From positions 28,029,001-28,093,000 of the forward strand of contig JASXTE010000015.1 of assembly GCA_030280995.1 (NCBI GenBank): 64,000 nucleotides of DNA, given 5' to 3'. Under the pieces are notes generated by a model. That model made no database searches and was not told the origin of the DNA. It saw nothing but the letters and a program-made list of their open reading frames with translations. Positions 11,879 through 23,939 of the stretch are shown here, piece after piece. The position numbers were made by a program, and so were the translations under genes. Position 1 is the first letter of the stretch. Every line of letters starts with the position of its first letter. The DNA comes from Hemileia vastatrix (Eukaryota; Basidiomycota; Pucciniomycetes; Pucciniales; Zaghouaniaceae).

Positions 11879-14800
11879 TCAATCTTCTTCATGTCTAGTG
11901 CCTCTGGGATAGAACCTCTTCACCTGGTCTGAAGCCACTCTCCTCTTTAAGACTGCACCATCCAACTCTTCCAAAACATAAGAACCTCCAGATGCCTGAG
12001 ATCTGACTCTGTAAGGTCCGTCCCATCTGTCAGCAAACATTTTTCCCCACTGACTCTCCAAACTTTTATTATAAACCAAAACCAAACAACCAGGTATCAA
12101 GGGATTCTTGAGTATATGAGCCAACTTCTTGTCCCAGTATCTGACTGATTGATTCCTAATCTTCATCATTCTAGAGTATGCCTTCTCTTGACATTCCTCT
12201 CTACATTCCAACTGTTGCATCCTGGCACAGAGCAATTCTTCTGTTGAGTGCACCTCATCCCAATCAATTCCAAGATAAGAGACAGCTTCCAAGTAGACTG
12301 GTAGCACAGCTTTCTGACCAAACATTAACTTATAAGGAGAATAGCCATTTGTCCTCTTCACAGTGACCCTATCAGCAAATAACACCAAGGGTAAATAATG
12401 CCTCCACTTTTCAGCACTATCCCCACACATCTTTACCAAAGCATTCTTGATAGCTTGATGGCCTCTTTCAACCATGCCTTCAGCTTCAGGACAATAAGGT
12501 GTAGTCACTCTAACTTTAGAACCAACACTAGCCCCAGCTTCTTTAAATTTGGCACCAAACTCTGGCCTGCCATCAACAGTCACCGAATTCATCAACCCAT
12601 ACCTATAAGTCCACTCCTTCTTCAAAAACTCTGCCACATTCTTGGCAGTCAATTTAACCAGAGGCACTGCCTCAACCCAACCAGAAAAATCATGCCTGGC
12701 AACAATTAAGTATTTATACCTGCCCTTTTTAATATGGACAGCGTCCAGACTGACTCTTCCAAAAACAGTTGATTCACCAGTAGCATGGCCAACCTCTTTA
12801 GGTTTCAAGTGACTTCTTCTTTGACATTCTTCACAAGATTGAACCCAACCCTGCACAGCCAACTTCATATCTGGCCACCAAAATCTTTCAGCTACTCTTC
12901 TATAAGTCTCCCCAAAGCCTCTATGACAAAGGTCTTCATGAAAATACTTCAACACAACTTTTTGACCCTTCTTCTGAGTCACTACAACTTGAGGATTAGG
13001 ATATCTCCTCCTCATCAACCTTCTTCCTGACACATAAAATCCAGAATACTTCTTCTTGATTTCCAACCAAGTATCATCATCACAACTATCTGGCCTCTTC
13101 AAGGTCAACAGATATTCCAACATAATAAAATAAAACCTAGGCTGACCCCAGGTCTCATCTTTAAAATCCAACAAAACAACATCCAAGGGTACAACTCTGT
13201 CATTAAAATCACCAGTATGAACATGAGCCAGTTGACCAGCCCAACCAGGACACCAATCCTTAAATTTTGGCACATCCTTCTCTTTCCACTGAATCTTGTG
13301 AGAATCCAGCTCACTAAAAAAAACACCCTTTTCCAAATTTGAGCTGTCCCAAACAACAACTCCATCTTCATCATTAAAAACATCCTGATCACCAGAATCA
13401 AGATCATATCCAGCCAGTTTAGCCTCTTGGGGGAGGTCAAAAAAATTGTCAGCACCCTTTGTTCTGGCCCTAACCACTGGAACATCTTCATTAAACTCTT
13501 CAGCCTCAGAATCTTCATCTCTAGGTGGCCTCCTTGATAATCCATCAAGCATTGTAAAAGTTTTTCCTGGTTTGTGTACCAGGTCAAAAGAAAAATGTTG
13601 AATAAATGCCACCCACCTAGTCATTGGAGCATTTGGAAGACTAGGTGTATAGATCATCTGAAACAAAGATTTTTCATCCACCTGCAGCTCAAAATGCTGC
13701 CCCCACAAAACGGTCTGTAGCTTCTTTAAAATTTTTTCTACACCACACAATTCCAACGTAGGTTGAGAATACCTAGATTCCACCTCATTAAACACCACAG
13801 ACTCATATCTTACTTGCCTGACCCTCCCAGTTTTATCTTCCTGAGACAAAACAGCACCAGCAGCAATGTAGCTTGAGTCCACTGCCAGATAAATTTTTCC
13901 AGCACCAACACCATAATCCAACTTGTGAAGAACAATATCTTCCCTAACAACCTTTTTCAACTTCTGAAAAGCCTCTTCACACTCTTCAGTCCATTCCCAA
14001 TCTGCATCTTTCCTGGTCAACCTCCTTAAAGGTGAAGCCAACAAAGAAAAATCCTTAATAAAAATCCTGACATATAAACACACACCCAAAAATCCCCTGA
14101 CTTCAGTAGTATTTTTAGCCCTTGGCCATGAATGGATTTTATTAATCTTTTTCTTTGCATAATCCTTCCCACTTTACATACCACATGACCCAGAATTTCC
14201 AAAGCAGGAACACAACAACAGAATTTCGACTCTGAAATGATCAAACCAGCCTCTTCAATCCTAAAAAACACTCTCTCTAGAGTTATTGCATATTCCCAAA
14301 CAAACCTCCTTATACCAGGGTTCTCTGTTAACACCTCATTACCATAATCTGTGGATGGTCCTTTAATTCCACCATCATCAATAAAAATACCAGCATGAGT
14401 AGGAACCTCATCCTGAAAAATCCAAGCCATCTGTGCTTGATATACTGCCACTGAATTAGTTGCTCCTTGAGGCAACCTAGTGAGCTGAAATCTTCCCAAA
14501 GGAGTCTCAAAAGTTGTGAGAGGCCTTGAATCCTTATGAAGTTCCCTCTAATCATAACCACCCATAATATCACCCAAACCATACCACACCCTTCCAGCAA
14601 AAGCTTCAACAAAATCCTCTGCACTTGGTGGCATACCAGCGTCCTTGATAGTGACTCTATTCAAGGCTCTAAGATCATGAACCACCCTCAACTTTACATT
14701 CTTCTTCTTTACACAGAAAACCGGACTTCAGTAACTGGATGTCGATTGTTCGTATAACCCAGTCCTGACTCTTTCCCTAACAATCTCCACAAAATTCTCC

Positions 14801-14979
14801 CTGATAGCAGCTGGAATCGGAATAGGTTTGATTTGCCAAGGTTCATGACAAACCACAGGAATCAAGTAAGGTTCCCCATAAGAGTTCTTCAACACACCCC
14901 TTTCCTCCTCAACAATAGCCACAGCTTTTTCCCTTAGCACAATAACGTGCAACAACAACTTCTTTTCTTCTTCAGACAA
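11879..14979 (-). pseudogene. Gypsy-A reverse transcriptase - RNase H - integrase (pol), broken
   Basis: Minus-strand pol. RT motifs are 'RLPQGATNSVAVYQAQM' and FIDD, the YxDD equivalent, near 14370. RNase H has YLAVDSSYIAAGAV. The integrase has the HHCC zinc finger (CHRGFGETYRR ... CEECQRR), SLDAVHIKKGRYKYLIVARHDFSGWVEA, TVDGRPEF (G to R beside the second Asp) and VERGHQAI. The C-terminus is RVASDQVKRFYPRGTR. Lesions seen: TGA for Trp after FGPDG at about 14977; TGA after EQSTSSY near 14728; TAG after GGYD near 14550; a one-base frameshift near 14150 in the A-rich AAGAAAAAGATTAATAAA stretch. A 736-residue open frame (14089-11879) remains. There is no chromodomain. The product would reverse-transcribe and integrate the element. 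Confidence 0.9.
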
Positions 14980-15763
14980 TCACCCATCAGGACCAAAATT
15001 AACAACTTTCAACCTTTCCACAGTCACCCTAGCCGTCTCTACAAATTCTGGAGGATTCTTCACCAAAGGAGTACAGTACGGATCTCTTGACAAAGGAGGT
15101 CTCTTCAAGGGCGGATTCAAAACCACAGGCATAGGCTCATTGACAGGCCTAATCTTCTGCGCTACCTTCTTATACTTTGCCACTCCACCTTCAACTTGAG
15201 GGATCTTCAGGAAATCTTCACCACCAGACCTGGAACAAAAACCAAGGGTTTCCCCATTTCTCACATGTGTGGCCAAGGAAATGTTTTTAAAAGGTGTAGA
15301 AGAAACCCTAGTGGTGCACAATTGGGAGGAATTACTTTTAGACCCCAATCTCACCACTCCAAAACTTTTCTGCAATTCCAAACCTTCATCCTCACTTCCA
15401 TCTTCCAAATCTTCAAATCTTGATTCATCTTTGGAATCAACTCTTTTAAAATTGTGCAGTTTATCCTCATTCTGGAGGCCCAAAAATTGATCTTGAAGAT
15501 TTTCACAAAAATATTTTGAATCTTCTTTCTTCATTATCCTCATATTTTTTTTGATTTTCTTGAATTATCTTGAAATTTTTTTCTTCTTTTCTTGAGTTTT
15601 CTTCTGACCTACAAAAATAACCAGGGGTTTCCCCAATGCTCACAGGTGTGGCCCAGGTAATGTTTTTGAAAGGTGTAGAAGAAACCCTAGCGGTGAGCAA
15701 TTGGGAGGACTTACTTTTAGACCCCAATCTCACCACCCCAAAACTTTTTGGCATATCTTTCAA
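14980..15763 (-). pseudogene. Gypsy-A linker frame between gag and RT, with an internal duplication
   Basis: The 3' part, 'KVAQKIRPVNEPMPVVLNPPLKRPP ... FGPDG', matches the gypsy-B frame 22188-23290. Upstream, a block of about 50 residues (SFGVVRLGSKS ... SSTPFKNI) occurs twice, at about 15230-15375 and 15605-15755, in different frames, so the duplication broke the reading frame. It includes LGLQNEDKL, an in-frame copy of the element's 20-nt motif (about 15455). No enzyme domain is visible. It probably belongs to the Gag-Pol junction. Confidence 0.65.
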
Positions 15764-15818
15764 TAAAGATATATAACCAAACTTCTTCCTTGAGCTTGAA
15801 TTAAAAATAATTGAGAAT

Positions 15819-15859
15819 CACCACAGAAAATTTGGAGGGGTATTGCTAGCAATACCCCT
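15819..15859 (+). repeat. Left terminal inverted repeat of the CACTA element
   Basis: CACCACAGAAAATTTGGA followed by a perfect 22-bp palindrome (15837-15858). It matches 59953-59994 in inverse orientation with three or four differences in the linker. Preceded by duplication AAT. Confidence 0.9.
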
Positions 15860-16717
15860 CATTTAAAAATGTTGGGAAGTGGCTGGAAAGCTGTTGGAAG
15901 GCTGTTGGGAGTTCATTGTGAAACCAGATTTAAATTAATTGGACAAAGATTTGGTAATCAGTTAGACCTAGGTTCAACCAAACTCAATCACAGGTTTCTT
16001 GGAGCTTGGTGATTACTTTGATTTTGAGCTGAGCACAGATTGAGCAAAGCTTGAACATATCACTTAACATATCATAATATTCACTTTCCCATCTTGTGGA
16101 AAGCAAAATTTGATATTCGTTCTAAGAATATCTACATATATTTTCTTGCCAAGTTGGTAACAGAAGGTTAAACTGTAGTATCTCAATTATTACACTAGAC
16201 TACATAGATATTTGATAAAACATACAATTCAAATCAATTTTAATATTATTGAGATCACCATAAGTGTCTGTCCAAAGACTTACAAAAAGTATGTTAGTAT
16301 CAAGACATCGTTCTAGGTAGTAGTTTCAATTTGGATTTTGAACTGACATCTAAAGCATTTTACTATTAGACAGAAACATAAATAAGTGTAATAAGAGTGA
16401 AATTATTCTATTTTGTGATTATAATGTAACAATAAAGCACATTTTTATTGAGAAAATTTTTCTTCCTCCACAAACCAAAATTTACTCTATAGGCTCAAGA
16501 TTTATTTTTAAGCCATATTATTCATTTCAGTTATCATTGATTTACTTCCAATATTTATTAAAAAGATAATAATAATACATGTGAAAGAATTATGAGCTTA
16601 GCATAGCATATGCTAAAAAGTTATTTTGTCGTTTTATTCAAAACTGATTCTTCATTTTTTGCTTCAATTCATCTTTTAACAACCACTATCTTCAGATACT
16701 ATTCTTACTTAATATGT
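15860..16717. other. Left subterminal region of the CACTA element
   Basis: No gene is seen. Short G/T-rich repeats (GTTGGGAAGTGGCTGG, CTGTTGGAAGGCTGTTGG) lie next to the end; the remainder is AT-rich leader before the SNF2 gene. Confidence 0.5.
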
Positions 16718-19142
16718 CATGTCTCAGATGTGTTGGACAGTTCTCAATAACAATCAATCAAATTTATATGAATGTAATTTCAAGATTTCAAAACTCACCG
16801 ACCCCCACGATTTTACAGTGAGGCCATTCGAATGTTCATATTTTTGGACTATTTGAAGAAAGAAAACCAACCCTTGTCGGTAATCTTTCTCAAGTTCAGA
16901 GTCAGCACATTGGACCACTATTGGGTGACATTGGCTCTGGATCTCACCATTTAAACCAAAGAAGTGCCTTGAATCCTATGAAGCCTTTCTATTTTCATGC
17001 TTACTTGGTTCCAGTTTTTGGTAATCAGTATCAACTTTGGGGATGCCTCTTTTCTTCAAGTACACTAATAAGTCTTGCTAAAGAAGCATTTTCTTCTGCA
17101 CAAATCGATTTATGTCCAATCCTGAACTACGACTCCACTATCTTTTTTAATATCCCACATGTAATTTTTGAAGGCTCTTTCCAAATATCTCAGAGTACTC
17201 AAGATTGGAAAGCTGATCAACTTATCCGAGGAATCAAAACAGTTCTCAAAACACATCAACTTCAAGCAATAAATTTTATGATTGACAATGAACGAATGTT
17301 AAAGGAAAAGTTGGATATCATGTGGAGGCACCAGGACAACCATTGGCTTAGAACTGGATTCAATGACTATAAAGATCAGTTTCTTAACAATCAATTAACG
17401 CCTGAAGGAAACGGGTCAATACTTGCTGATGATATGGTTTTGGGAAAGACAATTTCAACTCTTTCTCTTATAAGTGCAACTCAAGGTGAAGCAAGACAAT
17501 TCCAGGTATCAGAAAATCAAGAAGGTATTAATCGGAGTTCAGCCACACTGATTATATGCCCCCTGGAAACACTATCGAATTGGATCAATGAAATAAGTGT
17601 GCACTTTGAAGATAATGCGCTTCCTTTCAAGGTTCTTTATGGGAAGGATTGTCAAAATACTAATGTCAATGAGCTACAGGACACTGCTATTGTTTTAACT
17701 ACCTATGAAATAGCTAGCCCAACGATGTCAAAAAATCAAAGCCAAAAAAAGATACCGGTGACTCAAATGCTCTTTTGGTATAGAGTTGTTTTAGATGAAG
17801 CTCCGTTAGTGCCCATTTCTATATCTAAAACTTAAAACTTAATTTTTATAATCAATTTTTATAAATATTCTTTTAGTTACATTAAAAATCCTTACTCGCA
17901 GAGGGCTCAAACAATATTTGACTTGGAATCCCAACACCGACTATGCTTGACTGGAACTCCACTTCAGAACAGGCCCACTGACCTTCAAAGTCTCATATTT
18001 TTTCTTAGAATCGAAAAGTGGCAAGAAGACTGGTTATGGAAGAATTTCCTTTTTCCAGGTTTGCAAAAAGGAAAGGCTAATTCTATTAAATCAATCAATC
18101 ACTTAATGAAAGTCATAAGCCTACGTAGAACAAAGGATGAAATTTTGTCTCTTCCAAAAAAGATTCAAAGGGGGATATCGGTTCAATTAGCAGATCCATG
18201 GAGGTCTAAACTTGATGTGCTTCAAGAAGGATTCACTGAGCGATATGGGCCCTCCAGAAGCACTGACTTCCCTTGGGACTCATCTGAGTTTCTAAGAGAG
18301 CTGATGATTTTGAGAAAATTCTGCAACCATCCAATCTACAAAAATCTGGATGAAACTCCAACTTTTGATTTCACCTGGCAGCATTCCGCAAAGATTTGTC
18401 ATCTTATAGGCCACTTAAAAAACTTTTTGTCTGGTGAAAGGGATATAAATTTTCCAAAAGCTGTTATATTCTCCAACTTTGCAGACTTTTTGCAGATGTA
18501 AGTGATTCTATAATGAATTGTTTTACAAAATTGTGTTGGCTTATTAAAAACAATTTTCTAATATTTCAAAATAGAATAAAAATGGCTTTAGATGACCACA
18601 ATATTAGGTATACCCAGCTTACGGGTGAACTCAGCAGGACAAAGCGAGACAAAAATATGCATGAATTCCATTTTAATAAAAATTGCCAAGTTTTGGTTGG
18701 AACGATTCAGGCTGCAGGAGTGGGTATAGATCTCAGGTGTGCTCAAAATGTATATATAATGGTGAGCTCAATGTCTTTTATTTCATATTAAGAACAAAAA
18801 TATTAAATTTTTTATATGTTCAATGTTGAAATAGGAGCCAAATTGGAATCCAGCAGTTGAGCAACAGGCTGTTGATTGGCTGTATAGAATGGGGCAGCAA
18901 AATGAAGTAAATGTTTTGAATTATTTTGTACAAGGAAGTATAGAATTCAGCATGTATAAGATTCAAAGGAAAAAAATGGAGCTAACAATGTAAGCCAAAT
19001 TTCATTTCTATAAATTTTAATGATAATAGTAATCATTAAAATTATGTTTTTGTTTTCAAGGCTAAGTGTCCCAAACAGTGGAAATGAGGAGTATGAGTGT
19101 GCAAACCTATTATTAAGGGAGTTTTTCAATCACTCACATTAG
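16718..19142 (+). pseudogene. SNF2-family ATPase, HLTF/Rad5/Rad16-like, with altered key motifs
   Basis: Exons (inferred from GT-AG signals): about 16862-17804, 17877-18497, 18575-18761, 18835-18989, 19061-19142. Motifs in order: 'LKTHQLQAINFM'; Walker A as LADDMVLGKT (family: DxMGLGKT; Val codon 17437-17439); ICPLETLSNW; motif II LDEAP after splicing (family: DEAH); CLTGTPLQNRPTDL; RRTKDEIL; CNHP; KAVIFSNF; QAAGVGIDLRCAQNV; and motif VI QAVDWLYRMGQQ (family: D-R-x-H-R-x-G-Q). No RING finger is seen. Upstream, a weak HIRAN-like stretch from ATG 16730 is in a different frame and ends at a stop near 16852, so the N-terminus looks frameshifted; there is no in-frame ATG near 16921. Such ATPases remodel chromatin or DNA forks. 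Loss of Gly, His and one Arg in the ATPase motifs suggests an inactive product. The 3' end overlaps convergent gene X by 17 bp. Confidence 0.8.
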
Positions 19143-19569
19143 AGGAAGAAAGAATTTCAAGGAGAGCAGGTAAATTTATGGGATTTTGAGGATTTAAAAG
19201 TCTGAGTTGTTGAGGATTTAGAGATGCAAGATATAAGGGAGAATAACAGTCATTCGGCAAACCCCGGGGGACATGAGAAGGATTAAGGTTAGGGGATAAC
19301 GTTGAAACCAAACTGATTCTTTTGTACAAGGCCAAGTCCTTTAGCACACTTCCAGAGTAGGTTGAATTATCTCGAATATCAAAGTGTTGTTGGTCAAGAT
19401 ATTGTGCAACTTTAGAAAAATCTTCAGACCTCCATTGCATTAAGATACGTCTTAACGATCCATCATTATCAATTTTGGTGTCTGAACAACACTTGATTTT
19501 TGTGAAAAGGTTGTGATAAGTTTCACAATGTGGAAGTTGTTTAAGAAGTTTAGTTCGGTTAACTGAATT
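19126..19569 (-). pseudogene. Gene X, exon 2 (C-terminal part), separated by gypsy-B
   Basis: On the minus strand, a splice acceptor TCTTAG lies at about 19570-19575, then NSVNRTKLLKQLPHCETYHNLF and so on to SSSNVSD-stop at 19126. It resembles the C-terminal half of X-prime (43566-44006) by eye: KLLKQL/KLARDL; ILMQWRSEDFSKVAQYLDQQ/AIPGWRNPELNDLFKKMDKM; 'HVPRGLPNDCYSPLYLASL'/NVPKYLPKNCYSATFLQGL. Exon 1 is now 17 kb away at 36843-37433, because gypsy-B landed in the intron. It is convergent with the SNF2 gene. Function unknown; it may be the CACTA accessory (TnpA-like) protein. Confidence 0.7.
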
Positions 19570-19614
19570 CTAAGAATCTTTGTTATTTAAAATAAAGGTC
19601 ATAAATAAAAACGG

Positions 19615-20749
19615 TGTGGTAGCCTAAAGTTTAGTACGGCACCTAAGTACGTAAATGGAGTTATTACGGCGTGCAAGATTGGCGTTATTATTTTTTTATA
19701 TATAAAAGGGTTTTATTTAATTTATTTGAGTTTTAAATATGAAGAAATTGGTCACGAGCAAATGCCTACACAAAAACAATTTATTTTACGGAGAAAACTT
19801 ATTTTTACGGTCTGAAAAATTTATAAGTATCAAGTCAAGTCACTCAAGAACCTTGGGAAATTTTCCCAGAATTTTTACTATTTTTCTTATATTTTTAAAT
19901 GAATTTTGAAGTTTTATAGAAATATTTACGTTTTCAGAAATTACTTAACTTCGATGAATTTTCACGGGGTAATTAGAGCTGCGCAGACTACGAAAATTAG
20001 TTTGGTATGTAAAGGGGAAGTAGCTCTATTATGTTTAATTTTTCTAGATTTTTTATTATAGTTTTAAGGTTCTAATTGAGTCCGGAAGTCCGGACGGGCT
20101 CTGTTTCGACTCTGTACGGACTCCGTACGGACTCCGGACGGACTCCGTACGGGCTCCGGATTGACTCTGGAAGAGCTCTGGAGGGGAAAACTTAGGCACG
20201 TGACTAGGAATACTTAAGCGCTTCTCAAACTCGAAATTGAGGGGGGGGACACATCATACAGCTTAATCATTAACCACCAAGGTCTCATTTTTTATTACTC
20301 AACAAATTAAATAAGTTATAATACCCTTATAACATTTATTATTTTTACATAACATTTTAGAAATACAATTCAACAATTTAAATCACACTTCATATAGGGT
20401 ATCTTTAGAAAGGTCTTCATCGCTGGGACTTGATTATTGCTGTCTCATAAAAATTCAAATTATTATAAAAACATAAAAGTCAATCTTTACAGATCTTTCA
20501 CTGGTACACCTTAATTGTTGTTATCAGAATTTCTTTCTCAACAGCCACTTTCTTTTAATCTCAATAAGCGTTAAATATTTTAGAGTTTCATTATTTTCAT
20601 CAATCAGATCAAAGTAGATTGGTTAGCTTAGTGATTTAGAATTCCCATTTTGTTATTTTTATTGGAAGGACGGGGTTTTCGGCTAAATCCACATATCTCC
20701 TCCGGATTCTGCTTACAGCAAGGCGACTGTAAGAGTTTACCATACCATA
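19615..20749 (+). repeat. Gypsy-B 5' LTR
   Basis: 1,135 bp. It contains a cluster of overlapping CTCCGTACGGACTCCGGACGG-like decamer repeats (20090-20165), part of which is missing from the 3' LTR. No gene is seen inside. Confidence 0.92.
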
Positions 20750-20750
20750 G

Positions 20751-20774
20751 TTGGCGCCCAATGTGGGGTTTCGA
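20751..20774 (+). other. Primer binding site of gypsy-B
   Basis: TGGCGCCCAATGTGGGG begins 2 bp after the LTR. A TGGCGCC start is common for fungal gypsy primer sites, with the 3' CCA of a tRNA pairing to TGG. The tRNA is not identified. Confidence 0.7.
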
Positions 20775-20925
20775 ATTCTCTAGCTTTCTTTAAAGACTTA
20801 CTTGGATCAAGAACGTTATTAGCCTGCAAGAGGCTTATTCTTTGGAACTCTAATTGGATTTTTGTTATTGGCCTGCAAGAGGCTTGTTATTTTAACGGTT
20901 GTTAACGCTTTTCTTACGTTTTGGG

Positions 20926-22131
20926 ATGTCTTCTACTAGTGGAACTGCTGTGTTAGCTGCTGGTGTACCTTTTAGGGCATCAGTAAGGATTGTATCTTGG
21001 GTTGGGCCCAAGTTTTCTGGAGATGATTTAGAAGGATTTTTACATAGGTATGAAACTGCAGCTGCAATTGATGGTGCTTTACCTTTGGATATGGTGAAGC
21101 AGATTAGGTTCTTTATTTTGGACAGAGAGGTGGAAAAGGAGGTTATTTCTATGGATGGTTATAAAGATCAAGATTGAAGAAAGCTCAAGATGGAAATGGA
21201 AAAAAGGTGGCCAAAAGTTTATTCATTGGAGGATCTAAAGGATATAGCTAGGAAATGGGAATCAAAAGGTGGTGTAACATCTCTGCATCAGTATCATCAG
21301 TTTATGGTTGAATTTCAGGTGGTTCTGGATTATTTGTTGGAGTATGAAATTTTATTTCATGATAATGCATCAAAGTATATTTTTTGGGATGCTATGGGGG
21401 AAAAGGTTAAGAAAGATGTTTTGATGGTGCTTATTAATGCGAATTTAATGAAGGATTGCCCAGATGGAGAAACTAGGATTCCTGGTATGGAGGTGCTAAA
21501 GAAGGTTATTTTGGAACATCTGGATACTCATAATTCTGTTGATTTGGACTCTGGAGAAGACACTGAGGTCGCTCAAGAGATAGAAGAGGATAGTGTAAAA
21601 GAACTAGTTACTGATGAAATTTCGGATTCAGCCATTCCTGAAGATTTTGTCCAGCCTGAAGATATTATTTTTGTTGACTCTTCTGTTTGGAAAGAAGAGG
21701 TTTCTGAAGATGAAGATATTATTGTCACTGATGAAGAAAATTTGGATGTTGGGGATAATTTTGTTTTGGATAATTTGGAATTTGATTTAGAGGAATATTT
21801 ACCTCAGGTTTTGTCTTCAAAAGCGGAGACTGTCTTCAATTCAGATGTGGATATGGTTTATGAATCTGGTATATGTATGGTGGATTTGTTTCAATCTCAG
21901 GAAGAGATTTTTATGGAGGATATGGTTTTTCCTGCACTAATAGAGATTGTAGTGCCATTGGACAATAGGGTGCATAAAGTGGATGCACTCATATTTTGGA
22001 AAAAGGTAGTTTATTTTTTATGTCCTTTTATAGGACAAATTCTGGGAATTTATTTTTGGGTTTTATGGAATCGGTGGATAAGCCCTTGGGGCAAAATTAT
22101 GGATTATCTCCAGGGGATATCAAGAATTTAA
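20926..22131 (+). pseudogene. Gypsy-B gag, one nonsense codon
   Basis: It starts at ATG 20926 (MSSTSGTAVLAAGVPF). The capsid-like block (FSGDDLEGFLHRYETAAAIDG, MVKQIRFFILDREVEKEV) matches gypsy-A gag. At 21175-21177 TGA replaces the Trp codon of gypsy-A (SDYKKKDWKLL against GYKDQD-stop). The frame then continues through an acidic region to 22131. No CCHC knuckle and no protease are visible, both of which are present in gypsy-A gag, so the C-terminal half appears lost or replaced. Gag normally forms the particle that packages element RNA. Confidence 0.8.
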
Positions 22132-22187
22132 TTCCTCCGAAATGAGGATAAACTACCTAAACTCGGCTGAAATTTTTTTTTATCGTT

Positions 22188-23290
22188 ATGTCTTCAATTT
22201 ATTCAGGATTCAAATTATTATGGATGCCCTCATTTTTTGGGGTAGCAGGGGCTGATCACTCTAATGTTGTAATCTCTCCTCAGGATGAGATCCCGGATTG
22301 CAATAGGTCAGCTGACTTGGAGATAATTCAAGTGGATTCTCAATTATTTTCTGTTAATATTACTTTGGAGTGCAAATATGTTATGGACTTTTCTATATGT
22401 TTATTGGATTTACCCGGTTTTTCTATTAAATTTAAAAACGGTGAAAAAGGCAAAATGGGCCAAATTAGGTTGGATAAAAATTGGAAGGGTATGTTTGATT
22501 GCCTCCAGCAAGAGGTTAAACTGCAATTATCTCCTTCTATTTTGGACCTCCAGCAAGAGGGTAAACTGCAATTATCTCATCAAAACCCAATAAAAAATCT
22601 CAGTATAATTAAAACACAAAAAAATAATTTTTGTGAAAATTCAATTCCAGTCCTCCAGCAAGAGGTTAAACTGCCGACTTTCTTTACAGGTGATTTAATG
22701 TTGGATAAGGGAAGCAAAGGTGTTGGAAAATCTGTTTATAAATTAGACGGGGGAAAGGAGAAAAGGGTAAAATTTAAAAATGAAATAAAATATTTTTCTA
22801 ATTTTTCTTTTTCTGATTCTGGCGATGAAGAAGATTCATTTGATGAAAGTTTTAATGGCGATACAAAAGAAAATGTTTTACCTGAAGTTAATTTAGATGT
22901 GGACGCAGCCAAATATAAGAAAGTAGCAAATAAAGTTCGACCTATTAATGAACCGCTACCTGCTGAATTAAATCCACCTTTGAGAAGACCAAGGTTATCA
23001 AGAGATCCTTATGAAAGTCCCTTGGTAAAGAATCCGCCTGAATTTTCTGAGACGTCAAGAATCACTTTTGAGAGACTGGGTGTTGTTAATTTTGGACCTG
23101 ATGGTTGGTTTTCTGGAGAAGAGAAGAAGTTGTTGTTGGATGTGATGGTCAAGCGAGAGAAGGCCATTGCTTTTGTAGAAGAGGAGAGGGGTGTGTTGAA
23201 GCATTCCTATGGGGAGCCTTACAAGATTCCTGTGGTATGTCATGAACCGTGGCAGCAGAAACCGACTCCTATTCCGGCTGCATTGAAAGA
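22188..23290 (+). pseudogene. Gypsy-B linker frame upstream of RT, cut by the copia element
   Basis: It begins MSSIYSGFKLLWMPSF and includes ADHSNVVISPQDEIPDCNRSADLEI, matched by gypsy-A minus strand 60140-59998. Three LQQE[VG]KL repeats come from in-frame copies of CCTCCAGCAAGAGG plus TTAAACTG (22502, 22547, 22652). The C-terminal block KVANKVRPINEPLP ... FGPDGWFSGEEKKLLL leads toward RT. At 23290 the copia LTR begins, and translation would run on into the LTR-encoded tail to 23768. The intact pre-insertion frame resumes at 28549 (AYIEVVREPIHTGLYEQSTSSY). Confidence 0.8.
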
Positions 23291-23872
23291 TGTTAATATT
23301 ATTTCAGCAAATATAGCATGTGTCCCCTCAATATCTCACAATCACAAATTATCCAACAATACGCAATATTGCATTACTAACAACTCACACTGGACACCTC
23401 AACAAGATGAAGAACGAGTAAGAAGAATAAGTACAATAATAGATAAAAAGGCAAAGACAATTAGGTGGCATTGGAAAGTAAAAGAGAAACATTGTGCATT
23501 AAGAAAAGGCATCAAGTATCGTAATAAGAGAAAAGATAACACACAAAGTAATAATAATGTTCAACATAACATTTTTATATTCAAAAGTAATAAGAGAGGT
23601 CATAAGAGAAAGGCGTGTGATATTGGAAAAGCAAAAGTTAAAAGGATAAAAGGTGATACTCAATCATGGGATTGTGAAAGCATAAAAGCTATTTGTACAC
23701 TTCTAAAATGTTGTAAGAGAAGTGCTTTTGGGTATCATACACACTTTAATGAAAACAGGTATAAATAAGGATGTAACTGTTGTAGTCCGTCATTAGAATA
23801 TTTTTGTATATAAATTTATTTAAGTATATTTAATTGAAATATTAATTGTAAAAGGTTTACATCATTTTAATA
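23291..23872 (+). repeat. Copia 5' LTR, with protein-coding frame
   Basis: 582 bp. One frame is open from base 1 to the TAA at 23766-23768. It is Lys/Arg-rich (IIDKKAKTIRWHWKVKEKH ... KRRGHKRK-like), the same frame that tails the copia polyprotein in the 3' LTR. Downstream, CATTATCAGTACC (23873 on) is the probable primer-site region. Confidence 0.9.
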
Positions 23873-23939
23873 CATTATCAGTACCAACATACTGAAAAAA
23901 TCTTATATCGCTCCTTTTAAAAATCAGAATCTAGTCAAA

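Noticed and set aside
13105..13587. Minus-strand frame of 160 residues
   Set aside because: It is a shadow of the gypsy-A pol frame covering the same bases.
16921..17835. SNF2 start at 16921
   Set aside because: The codon there is TTG and the frame is open upstream to about 16862; no ATG supports a start at that point.
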